Under the pieces are notes generated by a model. The model had not been told where the DNA came from. It worked only from the letters and a program-made list of their open reading frames with translations, and made no database searches. The position numbers were made by a program, and so were the translations under genes. Positions 8,399 through 17,458 of a stretch of DNA of 56,164 nucleotides are shown piece by piece (position 1 is the stretch's first letter; the number at the start of each line of letters is the position of its first letter). This DNA comes from Achromobacter agilis. GTDB lineage: Bacteria > Pseudomonadota > Gammaproteobacteria > Burkholderiales > Burkholderiaceae_B. The DNA lies in the NCBI RefSeq assembly GCF_900496965.1, contig NZ_UFQB01000034.1:1-56164 (forward strand), written 5' to 3'.

Positions 8399-9751
8399 AT
8401 GGTCATCACCGAACCCGCCCGCCAGGTCCCCCTTTACGGCGAATTCGATGTCGTCGTGCTGGGCGGCGGCCCCGCCGGCCTGCTGGCCGCCGCCAGCGCG
8501 GCGCGCAACGGCGCCAGCGTGCTGCTGGTGGAGCGCTACGGCTTCCTGGGCGGCATGGGCACGGCGGCGGGGGTGTCCAACTTCTGCGGGCTGCACGCCA
8601 ATATCCACGGCGATATTCGGCAGGTGGTCCATGGCATGACCGACGAACTGCTGGACCGCATGCGCGCCATGGACGGCCTGAACGACCCGCACCTGATCCT
8701 GGGCAAGATCCACGCCCAGGCCTATGACATCTCGGCCTTCAAATGCGCGGCGGACAGCCTGGTGCAGGACAGCGGCGCGCAGGTGCTGTTCCACGCCCTG
8801 GCCACGGGCGTCGCGCGCGGCGCGGACGGCCGCGTGGATGCATTGTTCCTGGAAACCAAGTCCGGCCGCTGCGCCGTGCGCGCGCGCCTCTTCATCGATT
8901 GCTCGGGCGACGCCGACATCGCCCAATGGGGCGGCCTGCCCTTCGAGAAAGGCGACGAGCGTGGCCACATGCTCTACCCCACGCTGATGTTCAAGGTGGG
9001 CAACGTGGACGGCGCGCGCGCCCAGGAGGCGTGGAAGACCATCCCGCAGCTGATGGACCAGGCCGCAGCCAGCGGCGAGTTCACTTTCCCGCGCCGCGGC
9101 GCCATCGTGCGCCCGCAAAAGCACGACTATGAATGGCGGGTCAACGTGACGCAGCTGGCCAACGCCGACGGCAGCGCGGCGGACGGCACCGACGCTGGTT
9201 CGCTGTCTGCCGGCGAACTGGAGGGCCGCCGCCAGATCGTGCAATACCTGGCCTTCCTGCGCGCCAAGGTGCCGGGATTCGAGAATGCCTATGTGCTGGA
9301 CATCGCCCCCCAGCTGGGGATCCGCGAAACCCGCCGCATCGTGGGCGAAGCCGTGCTGACCCGGGAGGACGTGCTCGGCTGCGCCGATTTCGAGGACAGC
9401 ATCGGCGTCAACGGCTGGCCCCTGGAGATGCATACCGCCGGCGACGTGCAATGGGTCTGGCCGCCCATTCCGCAATCGCGCGGCTACAACCAGCTGCCCT
9501 TCCGCATGATGGTGCCCCGGCGCGGCGCCGGCGTGGCGGACAACGTGCTGGTGGCCGGACGCTGCGCGTCCATGACACACGAAGGCCAGTCCGCCGCCCG
9601 CGTCAGCGGCAGCTGCTTCGTGATGGGCGAAGCCGCGGGCACCGCATCCGCAATGGCGCTGCAGGCCGGCATCCCGCCGGCCGATGTTTCCATCCCCGCC
9701 TTGCAGGCGCAGTTGCGCCGGCAAGGCGCATTCCTGGGCGGCCGGGACTGA
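8399..9751 (+). CDS. FAD-dependent oxidoreductase of unknown substrate (PF12831 type)
   Basis: This 450-residue flavoprotein has the FAD motif GGGPAGLLAAASAARNGA (22-39), followed by the family signature LLVERYGFLGGMGTAA, then LFIDCSGDADIAQWGG and, near the end, VLVAGRCASMTHEGQSAARV. This pattern belongs to the FAD-dependent oxidoreductases next to fumarate-reductase/thiazole-type flavoproteins, not to the aromatic hydroxylases, since no GDAAHPM motif is present. AAGGAGAATCC precedes the start. It lies between a receptor and the 3-hydroxybenzoate hydroxylase. It may oxidise or reduce a side chain or ring of the operon substrate, but nothing fixes the reaction. Confidence 0.85.
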   Translation: MVITEPARQVPLYGEFDVVVLGGGPAGLLAAASAARNGASVLLVERYGFLGGMGTAAGVSNFCGLHANIHGDIRQVVHGMTDELLDRMRAMDGLNDPHLILGKIHAQAYDISAFKCAADSLVQDSGAQVLFHALATGVARGADGRVDALFLETKSGRCAVRARLFIDCSGDADIAQWGGLPFEKGDERGHMLYPTLMFKVGNVDGARAQEAWKTIPQLMDQAAASGEFTFPRRGAIVRPQKHDYEWRVNVTQLANADGSAADGTDAGSLSAGELEGRRQIVQYLAFLRAKVPGFENAYVLDIAPQLGIRETRRIVGEAVLTREDVLGCADFEDSIGVNGWPLEMHTAGDVQWVWPPIPQSRGYNQLPFRMMVPRRGAGVADNVLVAGRCASMTHEGQSAARVSGSCFVMGEAAGTASAMALQAGIPPADVSIPALQAQLRRQGAFLGGRD

Positions 9752-9769
9752 ACGGCGCGGAGGCCGGAT

Positions 9770-10978
9770 ATGAACGCAACGCAACAATCGACGTCCACCG
9801 GGCAATCGATCATCGTGGTGGGCGGCGGCATCGGCGGCCTGGCCGCCGCGCTGGCGCTGACCCGCCAGGGGATCGCGGTGCAGCTGCTGGAGCAGGCCGC
9901 GCACATCGGCGAGATCGGCGCCGGCATTCAGCTCGGGCCCAATGCCTTCGCGGCGCTGGACGCCCTGGGCGTAGGCCCGGCGGCGCGAGAACGCGCCGTA
10001 TTCACCGACCACATCATCATGATGGACGCCGTGGACGCCCGGGAAGTTGTGCGCATCGACACGGGCGACGCCTTCCGCCAACGCTTCGGCGGCCCCTACG
10101 CCGTCATCCACCGCGCCGACATCCACCTTTCGATCCTCGAAGCGGTGCAACAGAATCCGCTGATCAGCTTCCGCACGTCCACGCAGATCGCCGCAATGTC
10201 GCAGGACGGCAAGGGCGTGGAAGTCGTGGACACGCAGGGCAACCGCTACCGCGCCGACGCGGTGGTAGGCGCGGACGGCGTGAAATCCGTGATCCGCGAG
10301 CGCATGGTGGGTGATCCAGCGCGGGTGACGGGCCACGTCGTGTACCGCGCCGTGGTCGAACGCGAGAACATGCCGGAGGAATTGCGCATCAACGCTCCCG
10401 TGCTGTGGGCGGGTCCGCACTGCCATCTGGTGCATTACCCCTTGCGTGGCGGCCAGCAATACAACCTTGTGGTGACCTTCCATAGCCGCGAACAGGAAGA
10501 ATGGGGGGTGCGCGAAGGCAGCAAAGAAGAAGTGCTGTCTTACTTCGAAGGCATCCACCCGCGCCCGCACCAGATGCTGGACCGCCCCACCTCCTGGAAG
10601 CGCTGGGCCACCGCCGACCGCGAGCCCGTGGAGCGCTGGGGCCAGGGCCGCGTCACCATCCTGGGCGACGCCGCGCACCCCATGACGCAATACATGGCCC
10701 AGGGCGCCTGCATGGCGCTGGAGGACGCGGTAACGCTGGGCGAAGCCGTCCGGCAGAGCGGGCATGACCTGGAAGCCGCCTTCCGCCGCTACGAATCGGT
10801 CCGCATCCCGCGCAGCGCGCGCGTGGTCTGGTCCACGCGGGAAATGGGCAGGCTTTATCACGCGTGGGGCGTCGAACGCACCGTGCGCAACATGCTGTGG
10901 ACGGGCCGCAGCCAGTCCCAGTTTTACGACGCGTTGCAGTGGCTGTACGGGTGGAAAGTGGAAAACTGCCTAGAGTAA
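9770..10978 (+). CDS. mhbM: 3-hydroxybenzoate 6-monooxygenase
   Basis: This 402-residue single-component flavoprotein hydroxylase converts 3-hydroxybenzoate to gentisate with NADH and O2. It shows GGGIGG at 18-23, VVGADGVKSVIRE in the middle, and VTILGDAAHPMTQYMAQGACMALEDA. The C-terminal FYDALQWLYGWKVENCLE is typical of the MhbM/NagX 3-hydroxybenzoate 6-hydroxylases and absent from salicylate hydroxylases. Its product is the substrate of the dioxygenase at the operon head. It is the last gene before a hairpin-rich intergenic element. Confidence 0.88.
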   Translation: MNATQQSTSTGQSIIVVGGGIGGLAAALALTRQGIAVQLLEQAAHIGEIGAGIQLGPNAFAALDALGVGPAARERAVFTDHIIMMDAVDAREVVRIDTGDAFRQRFGGPYAVIHRADIHLSILEAVQQNPLISFRTSTQIAAMSQDGKGVEVVDTQGNRYRADAVVGADGVKSVIRERMVGDPARVTGHVVYRAVVERENMPEELRINAPVLWAGPHCHLVHYPLRGGQQYNLVVTFHSREQEEWGVREGSKEEVLSYFEGIHPRPHQMLDRPTSWKRWATADREPVERWGQGRVTILGDAAHPMTQYMAQGACMALEDAVTLGEAVRQSGHDLEAAFRRYESVRIPRSARVVWSTREMGRLYHAWGVERTVRNMLWTGRSQSQFYDALQWLYGWKVENCLE

Positions 10979-10982
10979 GGAC

Positions 10983-11090
10983 GGCCCCCACGCCGCGCAC
11001 GCTAGCGTGCTTGCTGCCCCCCGGGGGGGGCGCTTTTTGCCTTGGGGCGGCCCGGCGGCAAAAAGGGGCCCCCACGCCGCGCCGGCTTGC
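10983..11090. repeat. dispersed GC-rich hairpin element, copy 1
   Basis: Bases 11009-11064 are nearly identical to 44050-44104. Both start GCTTGCTGCCCCCC and end GGGGCGGCCCGGCGGCAA. The outer arms TTGCTGCC and GGCGGCAA can pair with one G-T wobble, and an inner C-run/G-run stem lies next to TTTT. A short direct repeat, CCCCCACGCCGCGC, flanks this copy on both sides (about 10985 and 11069). It lies after the aromatic operon and may act as its terminator. Confidence 0.7.
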
Positions 11091-11160
11091 CGCCCCAGGA
11101 AGTACTTTTTCGTTGAAGCAGTCGAGTAGCAGAAAAATATCAACACAGGAGAAGACAGCC

Positions 11161-12336
11161 ATGAAGAAGACCCTCAGCGGCGGAACCGCCGCCCTCGCAC
11201 TGGCACTGGCCTCGTTCACGGCCGGCGCGCAGCCCAAGCCCGTGGACATCGGTTTCATCGGCACGCTGTCCACGCCCGCCGGCTACATCGGCGAAGACGA
11301 ACGCGATGCCTTCATGCTGGCGGTGAAGGAAGGCGGCGGCAAGCTCGGCGGCGTGCCGGTCAACGTGCGGGTCGAGGACGACGCGCTCAAGCCTGCCAAT
11401 GCCAAGCAGATCGCCGACAAGATGGTGCAGGGCGGCGTGCGCCTGTTCACCGGCATCAATTTCTCGAACGTGATGGCCGCGGTCGGCCCGACCGTGCTGA
11501 ACGCCGGCGCCTTCTACGTGAGCCTGAACGCCGGCCCCTCCAACTACGCCGGCAAGGCCTGCAACCAGAACTACTTCTCCGTCGCGTTCCAGAACGATTC
11601 CTACGCCGACACCGCCGGCATGGCGGCCAACGAGCTCGGCGCCAAGCGCGTCGTCATCATGGCGCCCAACTACCAGGCAGGACGCGACGCGGTCGCCGGC
11701 TTCAAGCGCACCTACAAGGGCGAAATCGCCGACGAGATCTACACCAAGCTGGAGCAGGCGGACTTCTCGGTCGAACTGGCGCGCATCCGCTCGCTCAATC
11801 CCGACGCGATTTTCCAGTTCCATCCGGGCGGCGCGGGCATCAACCTGACGAAGCAATTCGCCAACTCCGGGCTGGCCGGCCAGATCAAGATGATCACGCC
11901 CATCTACTCGATGGACGACCGAATGCTCGCCGCCACCGGCACGGCGGGCGCGGGCTTCTACCTGAGCTCGCTGTGGAGCGCCGACCTGGACAATCCGCAA
12001 AGCAAGCACTTCGTGGAAGCCTTCACCAAGGCCTACAAGCGCGCGCCGACCGCCTATGCCGCGCAGGCCTACGACACCGCCAATCTCATCGCCTCCGGCC
12101 TGAAAGCGGTCAATGGCGACATCACCGGCCGCGCCGACGACTTCCGGGCCGCGCTGCGGCGCGCCGACTTCCCCAGCGTGCGGGGCAAGTTCAAGTTCGG
12201 CCCCAACCAGCACCCCATCCAGGACTGGTACCTGTTGCACATCGAAGCCGGCCCGGACGGCAAGCTGGCTTACAAGAACCTCAAGGTCATCGCCCGCGAC
12301 CACACCGACGTGCACGCGGCGGATTGCAAGATGTAG
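11161..12336 (+). CDS. ABC transporter substrate-binding protein, Liv/urea type
   Basis: This 391-residue periplasmic binding protein of the branched-chain amino-acid superfamily heads a five-gene importer operon. The signal peptide is MKKTLSGGTAALALALASFT with likely cleavage after AGAQ. The mature fold starts VDIGFIGTLSTPAGYIGEDERDAF and contains GVRLFTGINFSNVMAAVGP and VVIMAPNYQAGRDAVAGF. The start is the ATG after ACAGGAGAAGACAGCC; the longer open frame upstream lacks such a site. Members bind amino acids, amides, urea or aromatic acids. The neighbouring 3-hydroxybenzoate operon makes an aromatic ligand plausible but unproven. Confidence 0.92.
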   Translation: MKKTLSGGTAALALALASFTAGAQPKPVDIGFIGTLSTPAGYIGEDERDAFMLAVKEGGGKLGGVPVNVRVEDDALKPANAKQIADKMVQGGVRLFTGINFSNVMAAVGPTVLNAGAFYVSLNAGPSNYAGKACNQNYFSVAFQNDSYADTAGMAANELGAKRVVIMAPNYQAGRDAVAGFKRTYKGEIADEIYTKLEQADFSVELARIRSLNPDAIFQFHPGGAGINLTKQFANSGLAGQIKMITPIYSMDDRMLAATGTAGAGFYLSSLWSADLDNPQSKHFVEAFTKAYKRAPTAYAAQAYDTANLIASGLKAVNGDITGRADDFRAALRRADFPSVRGKFKFGPNQHPIQDWYLLHIEAGPDGKLAYKNLKVIARDHTDVHAADCKM

Positions 12337-12345
12337 GGGATTCCC

Positions 12346-13260
12346 ATGCTGATGTTCCTGGAGCAGGTCCTGAACGGCCTGCAATACAGCGCCCTGCTGT
12401 TCCTGCTGTCGGCCGGCTTGACGCTCGTGTTCGGCATCATGAACGTCATCAACCTGACGCACGGCTCGTTCTACATGGTGGGCGCGTTCTGCGCCGCCAG
12501 CGCGGCGGCCGCCACCGGGTCGTTCGCCGCGGCCGTGCTGGCGGCGCTTGCCGGCGCGGCGCTGTATGGCCTGGTGGTGGAGTTGCTGGTCATACGCCAC
12601 CTGTACCGCCGCGACCACCTGGACCAGGTGCTGGCCACGCTGGGCCTGACGCTGTTCACCAACGAGCTGGTCACGGTGCTGTTCGGCCGCAGCCCGCCCT
12701 TCATGGATATCCCGCCGTTCTTGTCGGGATCCGTGAGGCTGCTGCCCGGCCTGAACTACCCGGTGATGCGGCTCGCCTTCATCGGCGCGGGCGTGCTGGT
12801 GGCGGTCGGGCTCTGGCTGCTGATTTCGCGCACGCGCGTGGGCATGCTGGTGCGCGCCGGCGCGGACGACGGCGAGATGGTCGACGCGCTGGGCGTCAAC
12901 ATCCAGCGCCTGTTCACGCTGATCTTCACGCTCGGCGCTCTGCTCTGCGGATTCGCCGGCGTCATGGCGGCGCCGCTGCTGGCGGTGGAGATCGGCATGG
13001 GCGAGCGCATCCTGATCACCACCTTCGTCGTCATCGTGGTGGGCGGCGTGGGCTCGGTGCGCGGCGCGCTGGCGGGCTCGCTCATGATCGGCATGACCGA
13101 CGCGCTGGGGCGCGCCTACATCCCGTTCTGGATGTCGCGGCTGTTGCCGCCCGAACTGTCGGATTCCGCCAGTTCCAGCCTGGTGTCGGCCAGCATCTAC
13201 ATCCTGATGGCCGTCGTGCTGCTGTTCAGGCCGCGGGGCCTCGTGCCCGCGCAGCGTTAG
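12346..13260 (+). CDS. LivH-type ABC permease
   Basis: This 304-residue integral membrane protein has about eight hydrophobic segments. The LivH opening is clear: QYSALLFLLSAGLTLVFGIM followed by NVINLTHGSFYMVGAF. The cytoplasmic EAA-like loop is near RAGADDGEMVDALGVNIQRL. It forms the translocation channel with the LivM-type subunit that starts 11 bases after its stop. It follows the binding-protein gene by nine bases, so all five genes are one transcription unit. Confidence 0.92.
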   Translation: MLMFLEQVLNGLQYSALLFLLSAGLTLVFGIMNVINLTHGSFYMVGAFCAASAAAATGSFAAAVLAALAGAALYGLVVELLVIRHLYRRDHLDQVLATLGLTLFTNELVTVLFGRSPPFMDIPPFLSGSVRLLPGLNYPVMRLAFIGAGVLVAVGLWLLISRTRVGMLVRAGADDGEMVDALGVNIQRLFTLIFTLGALLCGFAGVMAAPLLAVEIGMGERILITTFVVIVVGGVGSVRGALAGSLMIGMTDALGRAYIPFWMSRLLPPELSDSASSSLVSASIYILMAVVLLFRPRGLVPAQR

Positions 13261-13271
13261 GAACGATATCC

Positions 13272-14232
13272 ATGACACGAAAATTGATCGTCAACGCGAT
13301 CGGGTTCCTGCTGTTCGCCCTGGTGCCGGCCATCGCGTCGGCCACGGGCGAGACCTTTCTGGTCAACCTGATGACCCGCTTCCTCATCTACGCGATCGCG
13401 GCGATCAGCCTGGACCTGATCCTGGGCTACGGCGCCATGGTCAGCTTCGGCCACGCCGCCTTCTTCGGCCTGGGCGGATATGTCATCGGCATTGCCGGTT
13501 TCCACCTGAGCCAGGGCGACACGCTGTTCGGCTGGGGCGGCAGCAACGCCGCGCTGGCGATGTGGCCGCTGGCCATTGCCGTGGCAGCGCTGGCCGGGCT
13601 GCTGGTGGGTTTTCTGTCGCTGCGCACCACGGGCGTGCAGTTCATCATGATCACGCTGGCGTTCGGGCAGATGCTGTACTTCATCCTCGTCGGCCTGATG
13701 GTCTACGGCGGTGACGATGGCCTCTCGATCGACGCGCGCAACACGCTGCCCGGCCTGGACATGAACCACCCCGCCACCTTCTACTACGTGTGCCTGGCGC
13801 TCATGACGGCGTGGGCTCTGACCTGCCGCCGCATCGTCGATTCGCCGTTCGGCATGGCGCTGCAAAGCATCAAGCAGAACCCCCGCCGCAGCATCGGCCT
13901 GGGCCTGGCGCCGCTGCGCTACCGCCTGACCGCCTTCGTGCTGTCGGCGGCCGGCACGGGACTGGCCGGCGCGCTGTGGGCGAACTACGCGCTCTTCGTC
14001 AGCCCGGACATGTCGTCGTGGCAGAAATCCGGCGAACTGATGGCCATGGTCATCCTGGGCGGCATGGGCTCGATCTTCGGACCGGTGCTGGGCGTGGCCG
14101 TGTATCTCGGTCTGGAACAGGTCGCCACTGCCTGGACGGAGCACTGGATGCTCATCCTGGGCCCGGTGCTGGTGCTGGTGGTGCTGTTCGGCAAGCGCGG
14201 GGTCTACGGCTGGCTCGCGGGAGGGAAGCACC

Positions 14233-14240
<8 letters not shown>
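13272..14240 (+). CDS. LivM-type ABC permease
   Basis: This 322-residue membrane protein has the LivM pattern. An early helix is followed by FLIYAIAAISLDLILGYGAM and VSFGHAAFFGLGGYV, later GVQFIMITLAFGQMLYFI and the coupling loop around FGMALQSIKQNPRRSIGLG. The ATG at 13272 is used; the longer frame upstream overlaps the LivH gene. The last eight bases overlap the ATPase gene, indicating translational coupling. It pairs with the LivH-type subunit to form the channel. Confidence 0.92.
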
Positions 14241-14984
<744 letters not shown>

Positions 14985-14985
<1 letters not shown>

Positions 14986-15677
14986 TGCTGCAAATCAAGG
15001 CATTGCAGGCCGGCTATGGCGCCAGCAAAGTGCTGTTCGGCGTAGACCTCGACATTGCGCCGCGCCAGGTCGTGTCCCTGATCGGCCGCAACGGCATGGG
15101 CAAGAGCACCACCGTCAAGACGCTCATGGGCATGCTGCCGGCGCAGAGCGGCAGCATCCTCCTGGACGGCAAGCCCATCGCCGGCCTGCCCCCGCACCGC
15201 ATCGCGCAGCTGGGCATCGGACTGGTGCCCGAAGGCCGCCGCGTGTTCGGTTCGCTGTCGGTGGAGGAAAACCTCGTCGCCACCGCCCGCAACACGCGGG
15301 CGGGCTGGAACCTGGCGCGCGTATTCGAGCTGTTCCCGCGCCTGAAGGAGCGCCGCTCGCAATCCGCCCGCACATTGTCCGGCGGCGAACAGCAGATGCT
15401 GGCCGTGGGCCGGGCACTCCTCATCAATCCGCGCCTGCTCGTCCTGGACGAAGCCACCGAGGGTCTGGCGCCCTTGATCCGGCAGGAAATCTGGAACTGC
15501 CTGCGCCGCCTGAAGGAGGAAGGACAGACCATCCTGGTGATCGACAAGAACCTGAAAGAGATGGCCACGCTGGTGGACCGCCATCACGTGCTGGAAAAAG
15601 GCCGCGTCGTGTGGCTGGGCAGCCCCGCCGAACTCAGCGCGCAGCCGGAATTGGCGCAGCGGTATCTGGGTGTCTAG
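14985..15677 (+). CDS. LivF-type ABC ATPase
   Basis: This 230-residue ATPase has Walker A GRNGMGKST, the LivF-type GLVPEGRRVFGSLSVEENL, signature LSGGEQQMLAVGRAL and Walker B LLVLDEATEGLAP. The H-loop region reads ILVIDKNLKEM, without the usual histidine-free VEQN of LivF. The second of two adjacent ATG codons (14985) is chosen because GGCGAGGAGG ends four bases before it; the ATG at 14982 is almost on top of the ribosome-binding site. It closes the importer operon, and its stop codon overlaps that of the convergent VOC gene. Confidence 0.9.
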
Positions 15678-16036
15678 TCTTCCGGTTCGCAGAAGCTGAG
15701 GCGGTTGCCGAACGGATCCAGCACCGCCATCACGCGGCCCCAGGGCATGTCTTCCACGCCGGGCCGCATATAGCCGTAGCCCTTGGCGTTCACCTCGGCG
15801 TGGAAGGCATCGACGCCCCGCATCCGCACGAACACCGCCGACCCGGGCGTGGCGTCGCCATGATGCTCGCTCAGATGCAGCACCAGATCGCCGCGGTGCA
15901 CCTGCGCGTACAGCGGCATGCCCGCTTCGTAGCGGTGTTCCCAGTCCCACTCGAAGCCCAGGAAATCCAGATAGAACTCCCGCGCCTTCTCCACCGAGAA
16001 GATGCGCAGGATGGGGATGGCGGCGGAGAATTGCAT
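15674..16036 (-). CDS. VOC/glyoxalase-fold protein
   Basis: This protein of about 120 residues has the glyoxalase/bleomycin-resistance fold: AAIPILRIFSVEKAREFYLD at the start, LVLHLSEHHGDATPG in the middle, and the C-terminal metal-ligand motif DPFGNRLSFCEPED. Proteins of this type bind metals or sequester ligands; many remain unassigned. I chose the ATG at 16034-16036 because CGAGG lies a suitable distance upstream and the fold starts at once. An in-frame ATG at 16067-16069 would add 11 residues. The gene is convergent with livF and the two stop codons share four bases (CTAG). Confidence 0.8.
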   Translation of the reverse strand: MQFSAAIPILRIFSVEKAREFYLDFLGFEWDWEHRYEAGMPLYAQVHRGDLVLHLSEHHGDATPGSAVFVRMRGVDAFHAEVNAKGYGYMRPGVEDMPWGRVMAVLDPFGNRLSFCEPED

Positions 16037-16102
16037 GGCGGCCTCGTGGCGGAAGGGATTCGCCAGCATAGGCCATCGGCCGCGCGAACGAAGGTGGCGG
16101 AC

Positions 16103-16135
16103 AAAAAAAAGGCGGCCCGCCTTGCGGCGGCCGCC
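16103..16135 (-). terminator. rho-independent terminator of the Bug gene at 16152
   Basis: Read on the minus strand, a strong stem GGCGGCCGCC pairs with GGCGGGCCGCC (one bulged G) around the loop GCAA and is followed by eight T. It lies 16 bases past the stop of the Bug gene and upstream of the VOC gene, so the two are probably separate units. Confidence 0.88.
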
Positions 16136-16151
16136 CGTGGAGCGACAGCGC

Positions 16152-17168
16152 TTAATTCAAGCTGGCGCCGGAGATCTTCACGATTTCCTGGTACTTCGCC
16201 TTCTCGCCCTTGACGAACTCGGCGAAAGCCTCGGGCGTCATCGGCGCCGCTTCCGAACCCATCGTCAGCAGGCGCTGCTTCACGTCGGGTTGCTGCATCG
16301 CGTCCGAGTAGGCCTTGTTCAGCTTGGCGACCACCGGAGCGGGCGTGCCGCCCGTGGTGAACACGCCGAACCAGGTGCCCAGGTCGAAGCCCTTGATGCC
16401 CGATTCCTCGACCGTCGGCACGTTGGCCAGCAGCGAGGAACGCTTGGCGGTGGTGACGGCCAGCGCCTTCACCTTGCCGTCCTTGATCAGCGGAGCCGAG
16501 GCCGCCAGGTTGTCGAACATGAAGTCCGACTGGCCCGACAGCAGCGCCAGCTGGGCGGGAGCGGCGCCCTGGTAGGGGATGTGCTCGACCTTGATGTCGG
16601 CCCGCGCCTTCAGCAGTTCGCCCGACAGATGGCCGGCGCTGCCGTTCCCACCCGAACCGTAGTTCAGCTTGCCGGGGTTCTTCTTCGCGTAATCGATCAG
16701 GTCGGACAGCTTTTCGATCTTGTTCTTCTCGGCGAACTCGACGTTCATCACCAGCACGTTGGGCACCGAGGCCACGATCGTGACCGGCGCGAAGTCCTTC
16801 ACCGGGTCGTACGGCAGGTTGGCGAACAGCCAGGGGTTGATCGCGTGGGTCGCGACTGCGCCCATCACCAGCGTATAGCCGTCGGCCGGCGCCTTCGCCA
16901 CGAGGTCGGCCCCGATATTGCCGCCCGCGCCCGAGCGGTTTTCCACGATGACGGGCTGGCCCAGGGAACCGCGCACCTTCTCGGCCAGCATGCGGGCCAT
17001 GGTGTCCAGCGGGCCGCCGGGCGGGTAAGGCACGACGAAGCGCAGCGGCTTGGTCGGGAAATCAGTGGCTTGCGCCAGGGCAGGCGCGCCGAAAGGCAGG
17101 GTTGCGGCCAGCGCAACGGCGCCTTGCAGCAGGGCGCGGCGCATGGCGCTGCGGGGGGTAGGCTTCAT
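16152..17168 (-). CDS. Bug-family periplasmic solute receptor
   Basis: This 338-residue protein has a signal peptide of about 31 residues ending GAPALAQ, then DFPTKPLRFVVPYPPGGPLD, VIVENRSGAGGNIGADLVAK, APADGYTLVMGAVATHAIN and EHIPYQGAAPAQLALLSGQ, all standard Bug landmarks. A clear ribosome-binding site (GAGGAGAACACC) precedes the start, and a strong terminator follows the stop, so it is a single-gene unit. No transporter or enzyme gene is coupled to it. The ligand is unknown; it may supply a TctAB pair encoded elsewhere. Confidence 0.93.
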   Translation of the reverse strand: MKPTPRSAMRRALLQGAVALAATLPFGAPALAQATDFPTKPLRFVVPYPPGGPLDTMARMLAEKVRGSLGQPVIVENRSGAGGNIGADLVAKAPADGYTLVMGAVATHAINPWLFANLPYDPVKDFAPVTIVASVPNVLVMNVEFAEKNKIEKLSDLIDYAKKNPGKLNYGSGGNGSAGHLSGELLKARADIKVEHIPYQGAAPAQLALLSGQSDFMFDNLAASAPLIKDGKVKALAVTTAKRSSLLANVPTVEESGIKGFDLGTWFGVFTTGGTPAPVVAKLNKAYSDAMQQPDVKQRLLTMGSEAAPMTPEAFAEFVKGEKAKYQEIVKISGASLN

Positions 17169-17265
17169 GTGGTGTTCTCCTCGCTCGTATCAATAGCGGT
17201 CAGTAGCATACCGCAGGGCGGGCAAGAGCGTAACAAAGAGAAACCAGGAAAATCCTCCGCTGCTT

Positions 17266-17445
17266 GTGTCTGACACCCAGGGGAGTTGAGTTCCCAAGCT
17301 TTATCGATACCCCAGAGGGTGTCTGACACGAACCGAGCTGCGGCAACCGGGACAATGGGTGTCTGACACCCGGGAAACGCCGGCTCAATTCGTGCCACCG
17401 TCTCGTAAGGGTGTCAGACACGGGCGGCTGGGGGGTGTCAGACAC
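17266..17445. repeat. cluster of five GTGTCWGACAC palindromes
   Basis: The 11-mers start at 17266, 17319, 17359, 17411 and 17435. The stretch 17359-17421 repeats a module of the tandem array at the window start: palindrome, CCCGGGAA, about 30 variable bases including a TTCG, then CGTAAGG and another palindrome. The cluster fills the 290-base gap between the divergent Bug gene and the 3' end of the hydratase gene; no gene is seen in it. Confidence 0.88.
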
Positions 17446-17458
17446 GGGCGGCCGGGCC

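Noticed and set aside
8342..10861. Minus-strand open frame of 839 codons
   Set aside because: It is antisense to the FAD oxidoreductase and 3-hydroxybenzoate hydroxylase genes, with no motif or ribosome-binding site.
11140..13278. Minus-strand open frame of 712 codons
   Set aside because: It mirrors the binding-protein and LivH genes; the low-complexity Arg/His/Gln composition shows that it is not a real protein.
17169..17458. A transposon end or insertion-sequence remnant
   Set aside because: Palindromes are present, but there is no transposase fragment and no target-site duplication; the sites fit the dispersed repeat family.
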